Shown: positions 18,423 to 26,713, counted from the first letter of the stretch. The stretch is DNA of 64,000 bases from Treponema bryantii (GCF_900113965.1 NZ_FORI01000006.1:124001-188000); one strand, 5' to 3'. The notes: generated by a model from the sequence alone, not told the origin. Numbers and translations are program-made.

Positions 18423-19571
18423 ATGAAAAAAACATCTATTGTGCTGGCGGCTCTGCTCGCCGTAACTCTTTCGCTTACTTCCTGTGCAACTCTCCAGCAG
18501 GATGTTTACACTTATACAGAAGAGAACTCGCAGATTTTCAGTTCCATCGAAATATACGAGGAACGGTTTATAAAAATTGACGCTAAGGCTCAGCTGGAGC
18601 GTACGGCCCCCCTCGGAGAAATTAGCGGACTTCTGGCGGACATTGAAGGTTATAAGAACTCGGTGAATGTTACAGAGCCGTACCTTAATGCCAGACTTAA
18701 GGCGTTCGAAGGATTGCTTTTGCAGATGTCGGGACGCAAGCGAAATGCCGAGGCAGCTTATACCGAGGCGCGTGGGCTTCAGAAGGGCGACCGTTACGTG
18801 CAGCTTTTGGGATGCAGACTCGCAAAGAATACAGAGGAAAGTCTTACTCAGATAGAAGGCATCCTTAAATATGATACAAAGAACTCTGTTCTTATGCTCG
18901 AAAAAGGAAAGCTTTTATATCAGCTTGGAAAATATGATCAAGCTATTTCTGTAATAGATAACGCCTTTGTTCTTTTTGATAATGAAGGACTTCCAAATTA
19001 CCGCAATGTTTATAACCCGCTCAGAAGTTATATCTGGGATCTGAACACAGTATATGGCAGCGACTCTTCCGCTTCAGACCACGCTATGACAGATTTACAG
19101 GAAACTCTCACTCTGGAAAGCCTTGTAAACCTTACTCTGGAAAATACAAATCTTCTTGAAAACTACCGCTCTGCAAATCAGAAGCAGAAGCTTGCAGCCT
19201 TTATTCAGACTCTTGAACGCGGTGGATACTTTTCAAGCTCCTATGACCCGCAGAATGCTAACGGAACCTCTTCCTATATGCTGGGTGCCACTGAAATTAC
19301 AAGAAAAATGTGTGCCCGCTTTATCTGGAATGCCTATGTTCGCCGCAGCGGAAACTTAAAGCAGCTTTCCCGATATTCAGAAAAGTACCGCAAGGCAGGC
19401 CGCACAAAGAGTCCTGTAGATGATATTTCTGTAGATGATGATGATTTTGATGCCGTATTAGGCGTTGTAGAAAACGAGTTTATGGAACTGCCAGACGGCC
19501 GCCACTTTGAACCGGATCAGACAGTAACAAAACTTCAGTTCATCACCTGGGCAAAAAACGCAGATAAATAG
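18423..19571 (+). CDS. Lipoprotein with TPR-like helices and SLH-like C-terminus
   Basis: 382 residues. Lipobox LTSC places the lipidated cysteine at residue 21. Residues 60-200 are helical with TPR-like spacing (VLMLEKGKLLYQLGKYDQAISVIDNAF). The last 80 residues resemble an S-layer-homology unit: ITRKMCARFIWNAY, then DISVDDDDFDAVLGVVENEFM, then GRHFEPDQTVTKLQFITW, matching the SLH order of aromatic helix, D-x-D, G-FxPD-x-xVT-R. Such domains bind cell-wall polymers. Good ribosome site (GAGGTAAAA). A C6 run occurs near 18607. Lipoprotein status is firm; the SLH link is moderate. Confidence 0.75.
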   Translation: MKKTSIVLAALLAVTLSLTSCATLQQDVYTYTEENSQIFSSIEIYEERFIKIDAKAQLERTAPLGEISGLLADIEGYKNSVNVTEPYLNARLKAFEGLLLQMSGRKRNAEAAYTEARGLQKGDRYVQLLGCRLAKNTEESLTQIEGILKYDTKNSVLMLEKGKLLYQLGKYDQAISVIDNAFVLFDNEGLPNYRNVYNPLRSYIWDLNTVYGSDSSASDHAMTDLQETLTLESLVNLTLENTNLLENYRSANQKQKLAAFIQTLERGGYFSSSYDPQNANGTSSYMLGATEITRKMCARFIWNAYVRRSGNLKQLSRYSEKYRKAGRTKSPVDDISVDDDDFDAVLGVVENEFMELPDGRHFEPDQTVTKLQFITWAKNADK

Positions 19572-19615
19572 TTTTCTCAAATAAATCAATTTTTCGAACA
19601 ATTCAGCCTGTCCTT

Positions 19616-19635
19616 ACCCATTTGACGTGATGGGT
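19616..19635. repeat. Inverted repeat across the -35 element
   Basis: ACCCAT (19616-19621) and ATGGGT (19630-19635) are perfect inverted arms flanking TTGACG. This could be an operator for a repressor of the downstream lipoprotein gene. It is short, so chance is possible. Confidence 0.35.
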
Positions 19636-19651
19636 CGGGGGGGGGTATAAT
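19622..19651 (+). promoter_or_regulatory. Promoter with a G9 tract in its spacer
   Basis: TTGACG (19622-19627), an 18-bp spacer ending in nine consecutive G (19637-19645), then a perfect TATAAT (19646-19651). Homopolymer slippage would change the -35/-10 distance from 18 to 17 or 19 bp and so change promoter strength. Promoter-linked poly-G tracts causing phase variation are known in Treponema pallidum tpr genes. The predicted transcription start is near 19658, followed by a 27-nt leader and GGAGA. Confidence 0.75.
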
Positions 19652-19685
19652 AGAAGGAACTTTTTAAGTTATTGGAGAATTGTTT

Positions 19686-21560
19686 ATGAGAAAAAGACTT
19701 TCTATTGTACTAACGGCTCTTTGTGCCCTTTTCATTTCCTGTGGTGGCGGTCTGTCACAAGAGGGCACTGGTTCAATATCAATGGATGCCGGCAGAGTTG
19801 CAAAATATCTTGGCCAGCACGCAAATCACAGCGCAATCGTTTACAACAAAAAAAATGGTAATGTTGTAGAAGGCTTGGACTTCATTCCGCCAATTAAACA
19901 GGAAATGAAAGTTGGCCTTTCAACTATTGGTTCTTATACCACAAGCACCGAAATTGTTTACAGCCAGAAGGTTACCGACATTGATTCAGCTGCAGAGTTT
20001 GAAGAGGCTATGGAGCAGTTCTATATTGAGTGCTTTGGAAAAACCATTACCCTTGAAGAAATTCCTGTAGGCAGCCGTATCAGAGTAAAAGCTGTTCTCA
20101 CCATCAGCGAATTAATCGACGAAGAAGAATTCCGCAAAAAACTCCCGTCAGGTTATACCGAAGCAGAAATCAAAGAACTTCTCGAACTTGCCGCAGAAGC
20201 CATGGATACCATGACCTATTCCATCGAAGGCAGCTCCGACCTCTTCAAAGTTCACAGCGGCTCTAATTCCGTAACTATCAGAATGAATCTTGGGGGGGAT
20301 GAGGAAGAGGGAGGAACTTGGGTAAATCCAATTTTTACAGATGATTATAATCATCCTATATTATTGTGGAACGGTAGAGAAGCAGAGAATATTTTAAAGT
20401 ATGATGGCAGTGATTCTCTTACTGTCGATACAGCAAATAGTATTCCATATAGTCTTGGTGGACAGCTTTATTCTCATATAGAAGAAGGTTTGTCAATTAA
20501 TGAAGCTAGTTTACCAATACCAAGTTCGGATTATTCTGATCCAGTATTTTGTTTTGCAGACAATAATCTTTATTGGGTTGCAGGTGAAGAAATATATGAA
20601 ATTAATTATCTAACATCTACAAAGACAGAATTGGGTATAAAGGAAAAATTGAAGACAATAACGGAATTTTCGAATAAACTTGCACAGTATGATGATTCAA
20701 TGATTTTAATAACTTCAATTACATATTATAATGACTCTTTATATTTCCCACTACAAATAACAAAGAGTACAGGATTTGATTATGGTCACTATTTTGTAAA
20801 ATGGAACCTTAATACAGATAATCTTATATATTGTGAAATTAATGAGTTTTATAATTGGAAAACTCAATTTATAACTTTAATAAATGATGAAACATATCTT
20901 ATTAAGTTACAAAGTGGAGATGTTTGTAAAATAAAATTAACTGAGAGTGATACAGCACTTTCATTAGATGAAGATAATAAGGTTATGTGCAATATGGATT
21001 TCACTTATAAAGCATCTGATATACAGTTGATGGGAAATACCTTATATATTGCTTGTTACGTTTATCAGGATTCTACAGACAATCCAAGTACTTATCTGGA
21101 TGCAAACGGAGTAAGATATAATGTTATAAGTACTGGTGGTATTGCAAAAGTTGATTTAACTGGAGATTTTGAATTATCAGACTGGAGTAATGGGGAAAAA
21201 TATCTTGGACTGTATTTAGGAAACTACTACTACAATGTGGGTACCTGGGAAGAGCCTGTTTATGAATTAAATTCAGAAAAAACACCAATGACACCACCAA
21301 AAACACAGGATAAAAAATACTTCTATGGTGCAAGAAAATTTATTGCAAGAAGACCAGATGATAATATCCTTGTAGTTGCAGATGATGGTGTATATATGGA
21401 TATAGAAAATCCTATTACAGCAGAATCTAAAAAAGTTGTTGAAAACAAAAATCGCGTAGTTACAGTTAATCTTCTTGATGAATCAATTTCTGCAGTAGAT
21501 GTTAATGTATGTTTTAATGCAACTGCAGTAAGAGGTACAAAATTTGGTATTGGTGACTAA
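19686..21560 (+). CDS. Large lipoprotein, probably phase-variable
   Basis: 624 residues from ATG 19686 (GGAGA 7 bp upstream); a TTG six bases earlier is less likely. Lipobox FISC gives lipidated Cys19. No known domain was recognised. The first 200 residues use codons like the neighbours. From about 20300, right after a G7 run at 20292-20298, the sequence becomes clearly more AT-rich, with many Asn, Tyr and Ile, through to the end. The distal part has repeated beta-like stretches (CFADNNLYWVAGEEIYEI), possibly a propeller. The G9 promoter tract and the internal G7 suggest an antigenically variable surface protein. Function unknown. Confidence 0.75.
   Translation: MRKRLSIVLTALCALFISCGGGLSQEGTGSISMDAGRVAKYLGQHANHSAIVYNKKNGNVVEGLDFIPPIKQEMKVGLSTIGSYTTSTEIVYSQKVTDIDSAAEFEEAMEQFYIECFGKTITLEEIPVGSRIRVKAVLTISELIDEEEFRKKLPSGYTEAEIKELLELAAEAMDTMTYSIEGSSDLFKVHSGSNSVTIRMNLGGDEEEGGTWVNPIFTDDYNHPILLWNGREAENILKYDGSDSLTVDTANSIPYSLGGQLYSHIEEGLSINEASLPIPSSDYSDPVFCFADNNLYWVAGEEIYEINYLTSTKTELGIKEKLKTITEFSNKLAQYDDSMILITSITYYNDSLYFPLQITKSTGFDYGHYFVKWNLNTDNLIYCEINEFYNWKTQFITLINDETYLIKLQSGDVCKIKLTESDTALSLDEDNKVMCNMDFTYKASDIQLMGNTLYIACYVYQDSTDNPSTYLDANGVRYNVISTGGIAKVDLTGDFELSDWSNGEKYLGLYLGNYYYNVGTWEEPVYELNSEKTPMTPPKTQDKKYFYGARKFIARRPDDNILVVADDGVYMDIENPITAESKKVVENKNRVVTVNLLDESISAVDVNVCFNATAVRGTKFGIGD
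20292..20298 (+). repeat. G7 homopolymer inside the lipoprotein gene
   Basis: Seven consecutive G within the coding frame. Slippage here would truncate the protein near residue 205 and give an on/off switch. It also marks the junction between a typical and an AT-rich part of the gene. Confidence 0.6.
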
Positions 21561-22584
21561 AAAAATACCAAAAATATCCATCTGCATTCCAGTGTACAAC
21601 GCAGAGAAAACCTTGCAGCGTGCACTGGAATCTGTTGTTTGCCAGTCTTTCACTGCCTGGGAAATAATTGTTGTGAATGATGGCAGCCCTGGAAAAGATG
21701 AAAGAGGCAGGGACTGTCACAAAATTCTTACTCAGTTTCGAAAATCTCATAAAATAACAAAAAAGCGTGTAATTTACAGAGAACACAGAACAAATCTTGG
21801 ACTGCTGGAAGCCCGCCGTACAGCCGTAGAAGCGTCAAATACCGACTATATTTTCATGTTAGACAGTGATGATGAGCTTTTGCCACAGGCACTGCAAACA
21901 CTTTATGAAGCCGCAGTGCAAACTGGTGCTGATATTGTGCAGGGAGGTGCAGAGGTCCTTGCAAGAGAAAATGCGTCTGACTCAATAATTCAAAAGCGTG
22001 TAGCTGAAATGCATAAAAAAGCAAACAATATCTATGCAGGCCAACTTACCGGGCAGGATATATTTGATGGATTTTTAGTTCAAAATAATCATACTGGCTT
22101 TCTGTGGGCAAAATTAATCAAAAAAGATACCTATCAGGCGGCTCTTTTTCATATTCCTTTTTCAAATTGTGTATTTGCAGAAGATTTTCTTCAGTATTTC
22201 TTTATTTCTTATGAAGCACAAAAGTATCTGGGTATAAATCAGAGTCTTTACCGCTATTATGTTGATGATGGGATTTCCTCTTTTCAGAGAATCACAGGTC
22301 TTGAGCGATGGAAGAAAATTTGTTCAACAGCAAATGTGTTTACAATTCTTTTTCAGGTAGTAAAAGAATTGCCTTCTTATCGTTATTCCGAGCAAGAAAA
22401 GCAGGCTCTTCAGCAACAAAGCTGTTCATATCTGGCTAATAATATCAAACAATTACAGGAAGCTGTTCTTCCAGACCTCCAGCCAGCCGCAAAAGAACTC
22501 CTCTGCGAATATTGGGGAAAAGATTTCGTGGAATTGATGCTGGAAAAACAAAGTGAAAAGAGTGAAAAAAATCATCAAAAATGA
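21544..22584 (+). CDS. Family 2 glycosyltransferase
   Basis: About 346 residues. GT-A fold signature KISICIPVYNAEKTLQRALESVVCQSF, nucleotide-binding VVNDGSPG and the metal-binding DSDDE motif (FMLDSDDELLPQ), as in bacterial GT2 enzymes adding sugars to surface glycans. The start is not an ATG: TTG 21544, TTG 21550 or GTG 21553 are possible. TTG 21544 is 8 bp after AGAGG, so I chose it. It overlaps the end of the lipoprotein gene by 17 bp and is likely co-expressed from the G-tract promoter, so surface glycosylation might switch together with the lipoprotein. Acceptor unknown. Confidence 0.85.
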   Translation: MVLVTKKIPKISICIPVYNAEKTLQRALESVVCQSFTAWEIIVVNDGSPGKDERGRDCHKILTQFRKSHKITKKRVIYREHRTNLGLLEARRTAVEASNTDYIFMLDSDDELLPQALQTLYEAAVQTGADIVQGGAEVLARENASDSIIQKRVAEMHKKANNIYAGQLTGQDIFDGFLVQNNHTGFLWAKLIKKDTYQAALFHIPFSNCVFAEDFLQYFFISYEAQKYLGINQSLYRYYVDDGISSFQRITGLERWKKICSTANVFTILFQVVKELPSYRYSEQEKQALQQQSCSYLANNIKQLQEAVLPDLQPAAKELLCEYWGKDFVELMLEKQSEKSEKNHQK

Positions 22585-22625
22585 TGAATTTTTAACAAAA
22601 TTGTGCAAAATTTTGTTTGAAAAAT

Positions 22626-22654
22626 TTGACAAGAAAATTACTTTTTGCTATATT
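22626..22654 (+). promoter_or_regulatory. Consensus promoter of a small RNA
   Basis: TTGACA (22626-22631), a 17-bp spacer and TATATT (22649-22654). The expected transcription start is about 22661, exactly where the first hairpin of the small RNA begins. Confidence 0.8.
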
Positions 22655-22660
22655 ATAAAC

Positions 22661-22757
22661 AGCTTGTAAATAAGCTGATAAACTCTCTCCGATGTCCAGC
22701 AACGCTGGACGGCAAGGTTCCCTTTTAGTGTTACTGTCTGGGAACCTTGTTTTTTTT
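22661..22757 (+). ncRNA. Orphan small RNA with three hairpins
   Basis: About 97 nt with no open reading frame, between convergent genes. Three stem-loops follow each other: AGCTT/AAGCT (22661-22676); a 7-bp stem GTCCAGC/GCTGGAC with an AAC loop (22694-22710); and CAAGGTTCCC/GGGAACCTTG (22713-22749) followed by eight T, an intrinsic terminator. A consensus promoter lies at the right distance. The gene downstream is on the other strand, so this is not a riboswitch leader. I recognise no RNA family. The single-stranded stretch 22677-22693 (rich in CUCUCUCC) could pair with Shine-Dalgarno regions of target mRNAs; that is inference. Confidence 0.75.
22713..22757 (+). terminator. Intrinsic terminator of the small RNA
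   Basis: A ten-base-pair perfect stem CAAGGTTCCC/GGGAACCTTG followed by T8. Confidence 0.85.
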
Positions 22758-22773
22758 AACCCCAGAAAGACAT

Positions 22774-22808
22774 AAAAAAAACTGCCGGCCTATGACATAG
22801 ACCGGCAG
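22774..22808 (-). terminator. Intrinsic terminator after the SGNH gene
   Basis: On the minus strand, stem CTGCCGG/CCGGCAG is followed by a run of seven T. It lies 27 bp past the stop codon of the SGNH-like gene. Confidence 0.8.
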
Positions 22809-22834
22809 CAAGGTATAACAAAACTAATCAGCAA

Positions 22835-23440
22835 TTAGCCTGCAAGGCCTGTTACTGTATTATTCTTAAGGAGTACTTTGTAAGCGTAGCTGTAAAGGAT
22901 TTCTGCAACGTCGCGTAATGGCTTACGAACGTTCAAGCCCATGTTCTGAGCAAAGCGGATAGCTGCTTTAGAAGCGGCTGGGTTCCACAAGCGGGCGTTG
23001 TCAACGTTTACAAAGTCGCATTTTTCAGAATCTGCAATAGCTTTAATATGACGGTTCATTTCTGCAACAGTCTGATCTGCATTTTCGTTGTAATGTGAAA
23101 TCAGGGCAATTCTGCACTTTGAGTTAGCAGCTTTTACAGCTTCAATAAGCTTAAGGTAAGCAGAATCAAATTCTGTACTGTTAGCTTTGAACATATTCAA
23201 ATCATTTTCACCAAGGTGAATGATAATTCCTTCCGGATGAAGTGGCTGAACATAAGTGCAGAAAACATCCTTTGCATTTTTTACAGAAAGATCTGCAATA
23301 CTCTTGTTCAAAATCTGGAAATTAAAATCAAATGCATCTGCAAGAGTTTTTACAGGGATAGAGTTATCCAGACTTCCACCGAATACGATTACCGCATTCT
23401 TTTCTGATTTAGCAAGATTATAACCATCATAATAAAACAT
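22835..23440 (-). CDS. SGNH-hydrolase-like protein
   Basis: 201 residues. The order resembles SGNH/GDSL hydrolases: a first block VIVFGGSLDNSI with a candidate serine nucleophile (GGS), a central block IIIHLGENDLNMF that matches the GxND motif, and later NVDNARLWNPAAS, where the catalytic Asp-x-x-His would lie but no His is in place. The catalytic set may therefore be incomplete. There is no signal peptide, so it acts in the cytoplasm. It follows the SemiSWEET-like gene by 31 bp with Shine-Dalgarno GAGGAG, so a sugar-related role is possible. Family is moderately sure, activity unsure. Confidence 0.6.
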   Translation of the reverse strand: MFYYDGYNLAKSEKNAVIVFGGSLDNSIPVKTLADAFDFNFQILNKSIADLSVKNAKDVFCTYVQPLHPEGIIIHLGENDLNMFKANSTEFDSAYLKLIEAVKAANSKCRIALISHYNENADQTVAEMNRHIKAIADSEKCDFVNVDNARLWNPAASKAAIRFAQNMGLNVRKPLRDVAEILYSYAYKVLLKNNTVTGLAG

Positions 23441-23471
23441 ATTGCATCTCCTCTTTTATTATTTTATGTTT

Positions 23472-23795
23472 TTATGCACCAACTGGTGTTCTAATAACTT
23501 CTACATTCTTAATGTTGTTCTCACGTTTCTTATCGAGAGCCACATTTCTGAAATAAACAACAAGGTTTGACATTACAATTGCAAGGTTCAAAAAGTAAAC
23601 AACCAGAACATAGTTCAACTGATGATTAATGAACTTTGCCATAATTCCAGCTACATATCCTGTAATAATCAGGATGATAAATGCAAGGCTTGTACCTTTT
23701 GCACTTCTTGCCTTATAGGCTTTAATTACGTTCAATGGCCATGAAAAACCAAAACAAACAAGCATCAATGCTTCAAAAAGATGTCCAATTTCCAT
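23472..23795 (-). CDS. SemiSWEET-like PQ-loop membrane protein
   Basis: 107 residues with three hydrophobic segments (about 4-20, 35-55 and 63-85), the size and topology of bacterial SemiSWEET half-transporters, which dimerise to move sugars across the inner membrane. The first helix ends FSWPLNVIKAYKARSAKGTS, matching the PQ-loop pattern (proline in helix 1, then a K-S/T-G/S-x-S block). The charged tail after residue 85 is cytoplasmic. It is upstream in a two-gene operon with the SGNH-like protein. Substrate unknown. Confidence 0.7.
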   Translation of the reverse strand: MEIGHLFEALMLVCFGFSWPLNVIKAYKARSAKGTSLAFIILIITGYVAGIMAKFINHQLNYVLVVYFLNLAIVMSNLVVYFRNVALDKKRENNIKNVEVIRTPVGA

Positions 23796-23815
23796 AAAAG
23801 TTCTCCTTCAACTTT

Positions 23816-23840
23816 TTATGACTTCATCATAATCCTCCTC
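23816..23840 (-). other. Possible four-codon leader ORF
   Basis: On the minus strand GAGGAGG (23834-23840) precedes ATG ATG AAG TCA TAA (23830-23816), a four-residue reading frame before the SemiSWEET-like gene. It could be a translated leader or chance. Confidence 0.3.
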
Positions 23841-23902
23841 AGAAAAAAAACAATTTTTCGAAAGAAAGAAAAATACTTTTTCAGCTCCAGATTTTTTTTA
23901 CT

Positions 23903-23912
23903 TTCAAAACGT
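23903..23912. promoter_or_regulatory. AAAACGTTTT palindrome before the sensor kinase gene
   Basis: A perfect ten-base palindrome 35 bp upstream of the kinase start, near where the -35 element would be. The CG-centred form resembles LacI-family operators. Which regulator binds is unknown. Confidence 0.35.
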
Positions 23913-23946
23913 TTTAAAAAGGGACTTTTTATGCTATTATTTATAT

Positions 23947-25581
23947 ATGGGAAAGAATAATCTCACCGACATCCGCCATGAGATACAGCGCATCCAGTTG
24001 ATTTTGATTATTGTTACAACCATTTTGATGAGTGTGGGTGGAGCGGTAATAAACGTAAATGCAAATGAAAATGCTGTAGACCAGAATCTGCAGGATACGG
24101 CGGAGCTTATTACAAAAATCTACGGCTTTATGAAAGAGTCTTCACGTGAGGAATTATGCACCTGTATGGATGCAATTGCCGCAGATCTTACAGACGTAGA
24201 CGTTATTTCTATCGTAAACACAGACAACGAGCGAATCTATCATACAAATCATAATCTTATTGGAACCCAGTACGACGGAACCCATCCGGATTTTACAACT
24301 CACATAAAAGGCTTTTATACAGAAAGCGATATTGGTCCTTCTGGTCCGCAGCGCCGTACCTATTCTGCAATTTATGATGATGATGGAAATTACATTGGCT
24401 TTATCATGGCAATTATGCTCAAAGCCAGTATGCGTTCCATTACCTATAAAATTGTTCTTTTGTTTTTGAGCGTAACAGTAGCCGCAATCATTATTGAAAT
24501 CGCAATATGCCGCGCTTTTTCCCGTAAGCTTAAGCGCCGCCTTCTTGGTTATGAGCCAGACACCTTTACTTCAATGTTCCGCATTCGTGAAAATATTCTT
24601 GAATCAACTTATGATGGAATTATTGCCGTAGACAGTGAGAATAATGTTCAGTTTGCAAATAAGGCTGCAAATAAAATGCTTGGCTGCGGTGAGGCTTCCT
24701 GTGAAGCGGAAGGCGGGGAAACAGCTGATCCCGAAAAACTCAACTTAATCAAACAGAACGTTTTTGCAGAAAAGTTCCTTTCCGAGGTCTTAAAAACCGG
24801 CAACGCAGAATTTGGTATTCAGCAGGAAACAGAAAACGGAACCGCACTTTTAATTGACTGTGTTCCTGTAAAAGAAGACGGAATAATCAGCGGAGCCGTA
24901 GCGCTTCTTCATGACCGCACCGAATACACAAAACTTATGGAAGAACTTTCGGGAACAAAGTATCTTGTTGATTCAATGCGTGCAAACAACCATGACTTTA
25001 CAAATAAGCTTCATGTAATTCTTGGTCTGATTCAGATTGGCGAATATGATAAAGCGGTTTCTTATATCGAAAATATTTCCATCATCCAGCGTCAGACTTT
25101 GAGTACTGTAATGAATGCAGTTGATAACTCTTCTTTTGCGGCTCTTCTTATTGGAAAAATTGCCCGTGCTTCTGAATGCAACGTACGTTTTGTTTTGAAG
25201 GAAGGAATCCGCTTTAAGAGTTCAGAGGTTGCAGTACCTTCCGAAGCTCTTGTAACAATTGCCGGAAACCTTATAGACAACGCTCTGGATGCAATGAACA
25301 TGCAACTTTCTGATATGAGTCGTCAGCGTGAACTTGAGTTCGGAGTTTTTACAAAGCCCGGCGAGCTTCTTATTACCGTACGCGATACAGGCTGCGGTAT
25401 TCCAGAAGAAATCCGCGACCGCATTTTTGAAAAAGGCTTTTCCACAAAGGGAACTGGCCGCGGCGTAGGTATGTACCACACAAAGCAGCTGGTAGAAAGT
25501 CTTGGCGGAACAATCAGTTTCGAGTCTGAGAAAGACATTGGAACATCTTTTATGGTAGAATTAAAGGGTAGTTATGTATAA
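23947..25581 (+). CDS. DcuS/CitA-type sensor histidine kinase
   Basis: 544 residues. Helix 1 (about 17-37), a periplasmic PDC-like sensor (38-165), helix 2 (about 168-190), a cytoplasmic PAS domain (about 205-320), a SpoB-type phosphoacceptor region with His349 in NNHDFTNKLHVILGLI, and an ATPase domain (NLIDNALDAM, DTGCGIP, GTGRGVGMYHTKQLVE). This architecture is that of C4-dicarboxylate or citrate sensors. The regulator follows with an 8-bp overlap. A TATTAT box at 23935-23940 sits 7 bp before the ATG and no Shine-Dalgarno is seen, so the message may be leaderless. No dicarboxylate transporter gene lies nearby. Confidence 0.9.
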   Translation: MGKNNLTDIRHEIQRIQLILIIVTTILMSVGGAVINVNANENAVDQNLQDTAELITKIYGFMKESSREELCTCMDAIAADLTDVDVISIVNTDNERIYHTNHNLIGTQYDGTHPDFTTHIKGFYTESDIGPSGPQRRTYSAIYDDDGNYIGFIMAIMLKASMRSITYKIVLLFLSVTVAAIIIEIAICRAFSRKLKRRLLGYEPDTFTSMFRIRENILESTYDGIIAVDSENNVQFANKAANKMLGCGEASCEAEGGETADPEKLNLIKQNVFAEKFLSEVLKTGNAEFGIQQETENGTALLIDCVPVKEDGIISGAVALLHDRTEYTKLMEELSGTKYLVDSMRANNHDFTNKLHVILGLIQIGEYDKAVSYIENISIIQRQTLSTVMNAVDNSSFAALLIGKIARASECNVRFVLKEGIRFKSSEVAVPSEALVTIAGNLIDNALDAMNMQLSDMSRQRELEFGVFTKPGELLITVRDTGCGIPEEIRDRIFEKGFSTKGTGRGVGMYHTKQLVESLGGTISFESEKDIGTSFMVELKGSYV

Positions 25582-26278
25582 GGTTCTGATTGTAGAAGAC
25601 GACCCGATGGTTGCAATGATCAACGAGCAGTATGTATGCAAAAACAAAGACTTCTGTGTACAGAAAACCTGCCGTAACGGCCAGGAAGCTCTTGAATATC
25701 TTGAAGAGACAAACGGCACAGGTTCGAAAGACTCTTCAATTGATCTTGTAATTATGGACGTTTTTATGCCGCTGATGAACGGTGTTGAAACCCTCAAGAA
25801 AATCCGCGAAAAAAAACTGGACTGCGAAGTTATTATGGTAACTGCCGCAAACGATCCGGCCACCCTAGAAGAAACTATGCACCTTGGAGTAATTGATTTT
25901 CTGATTAAACCTTTTGCTTATGAACGCTTTCAGGTTGCGCTGGAAAAATTTATTGCCAATGACCAGGCTTTCCGGGGTGCCCAGCAGACTATAGATCAGA
26001 ATTATGTAGACAGTCTTATTTCGAATGGTGGACAGCTTCATTTACAGAACAACGAGCTTCCTAAAGGAATTCAGAAAAAAACTCTGGACCTGCTTACAGA
26101 TTATCTTAAAGAAAAAAAAGGCTGGGTTTCTGGTGATCAGATTTCCGAAGATGTAGGACTTTCCTCTGTTACAGTTCGTCATTACATGAGCTATCTTGTG
26201 GAAAAGGGCGAAGTTAATGGCGAAATCAATTACGAGACCGGCGGACGCCCTAGCATGCTCTATCGTTTTGTGCTATAA
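25574..26278 (+). CDS. DcuR/CitB-family response regulator
   Basis: 234 residues: a receiver with VLIVEDDPM, phosphoacceptor Asp62 (LVIMDVFMP) and Lys in FLIKPF, then a C-terminal winged-helix region (KKGWVSGDQISEDVGLSSVTVRHYMSYLVEKG) of the CitB/DcuR kind. It partners the overlapping kinase gene and should activate genes for dicarboxylate or citrate uptake. A glutamine-rich stretch links the domains. The Rrf2 gene follows after 30 bp and might be co-transcribed. Confidence 0.9.
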   Translation: MYKVLIVEDDPMVAMINEQYVCKNKDFCVQKTCRNGQEALEYLEETNGTGSKDSSIDLVIMDVFMPLMNGVETLKKIREKKLDCEVIMVTAANDPATLEETMHLGVIDFLIKPFAYERFQVALEKFIANDQAFRGAQQTIDQNYVDSLISNGGQLHLQNNELPKGIQKKTLDLLTDYLKEKKGWVSGDQISEDVGLSSVTVRHYMSYLVEKGEVNGEINYETGGRPSMLYRFVL

Positions 26279-26308
26279 TCTACTTATATACAAGGATGGT
26301 AGGATAAA

Positions 26309-26710
26309 ATGATAGTTTCTACAAAGGGACGCTATGCGCTCCGCGTAATGATAGATTTAGCTGAACAAAATACACACGACAGAGTTCCTCTTAAGGAGAT
26401 TGCTGAACGCCAGCAGATTTCCCAGAAATATATCGAAGCAATAATGACACTTCTTTCAAAGAATGGATTTGTTGATGCCGTTCACGGAAAGGGCGGTGGA
26501 TATCGTCTGAATAAAAAGCCGGAAGAATATAGAGTTGGTGACATTCTCCGTCTTACAGAAGGAAGCCTTTCTCCAGTTGCATGTCTTGAAAAGGGTGCAG
26601 AAGAGTGTCCTCGCAAAGCAGAATGCAGAACACTTCCAATGTGGACAAAACTCGATGAACTTGTAGAGGGATATTTAGACAGCGTAACGCTCGCCCAATT
26701 GATGAAATAA
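26309..26710 (+). CDS. Rrf2-family transcription regulator
   Basis: 133 residues. The winged helix-turn-helix starts at the N-terminus (STKGRYALRVMIDLAEQ; ISQKYIEAIMTLLSKNGFV; HGKGGGYRLNK), followed by a cysteine region CLEKGAEECPRKAEC with three cysteines where Rrf2 proteins hold a cluster or sense thiols. Cysteine spacing differs from E. coli IscR, so iron-sulfur binding is plausible rather than shown. No isc/suf genes are nearby. Three tandem hairpin units follow the stop codon directly. Confidence 0.88.
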   Translation: MIVSTKGRYALRVMIDLAEQNTHDRVPLKEIAERQQISQKYIEAIMTLLSKNGFVDAVHGKGGGYRLNKKPEEYRVGDILRLTEGSLSPVACLEKGAEECPRKAECRTLPMWTKLDELVEGYLDSVTLAQLMK

Positions 26711-26713
26711 AAT

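Noticed and set aside
19637-19645. G9 tract as a sequencing artefact
   Set aside because: Homopolymer errors are possible, but the tract lies exactly between well-formed -35 and -10 boxes, as in known phase-variable promoters, so it is kept as a finding with that caveat.
22661-22757. Small RNA considered as a riboswitch
   Set aside because: The next gene downstream is on the opposite strand, so there is no message for it to control in cis.
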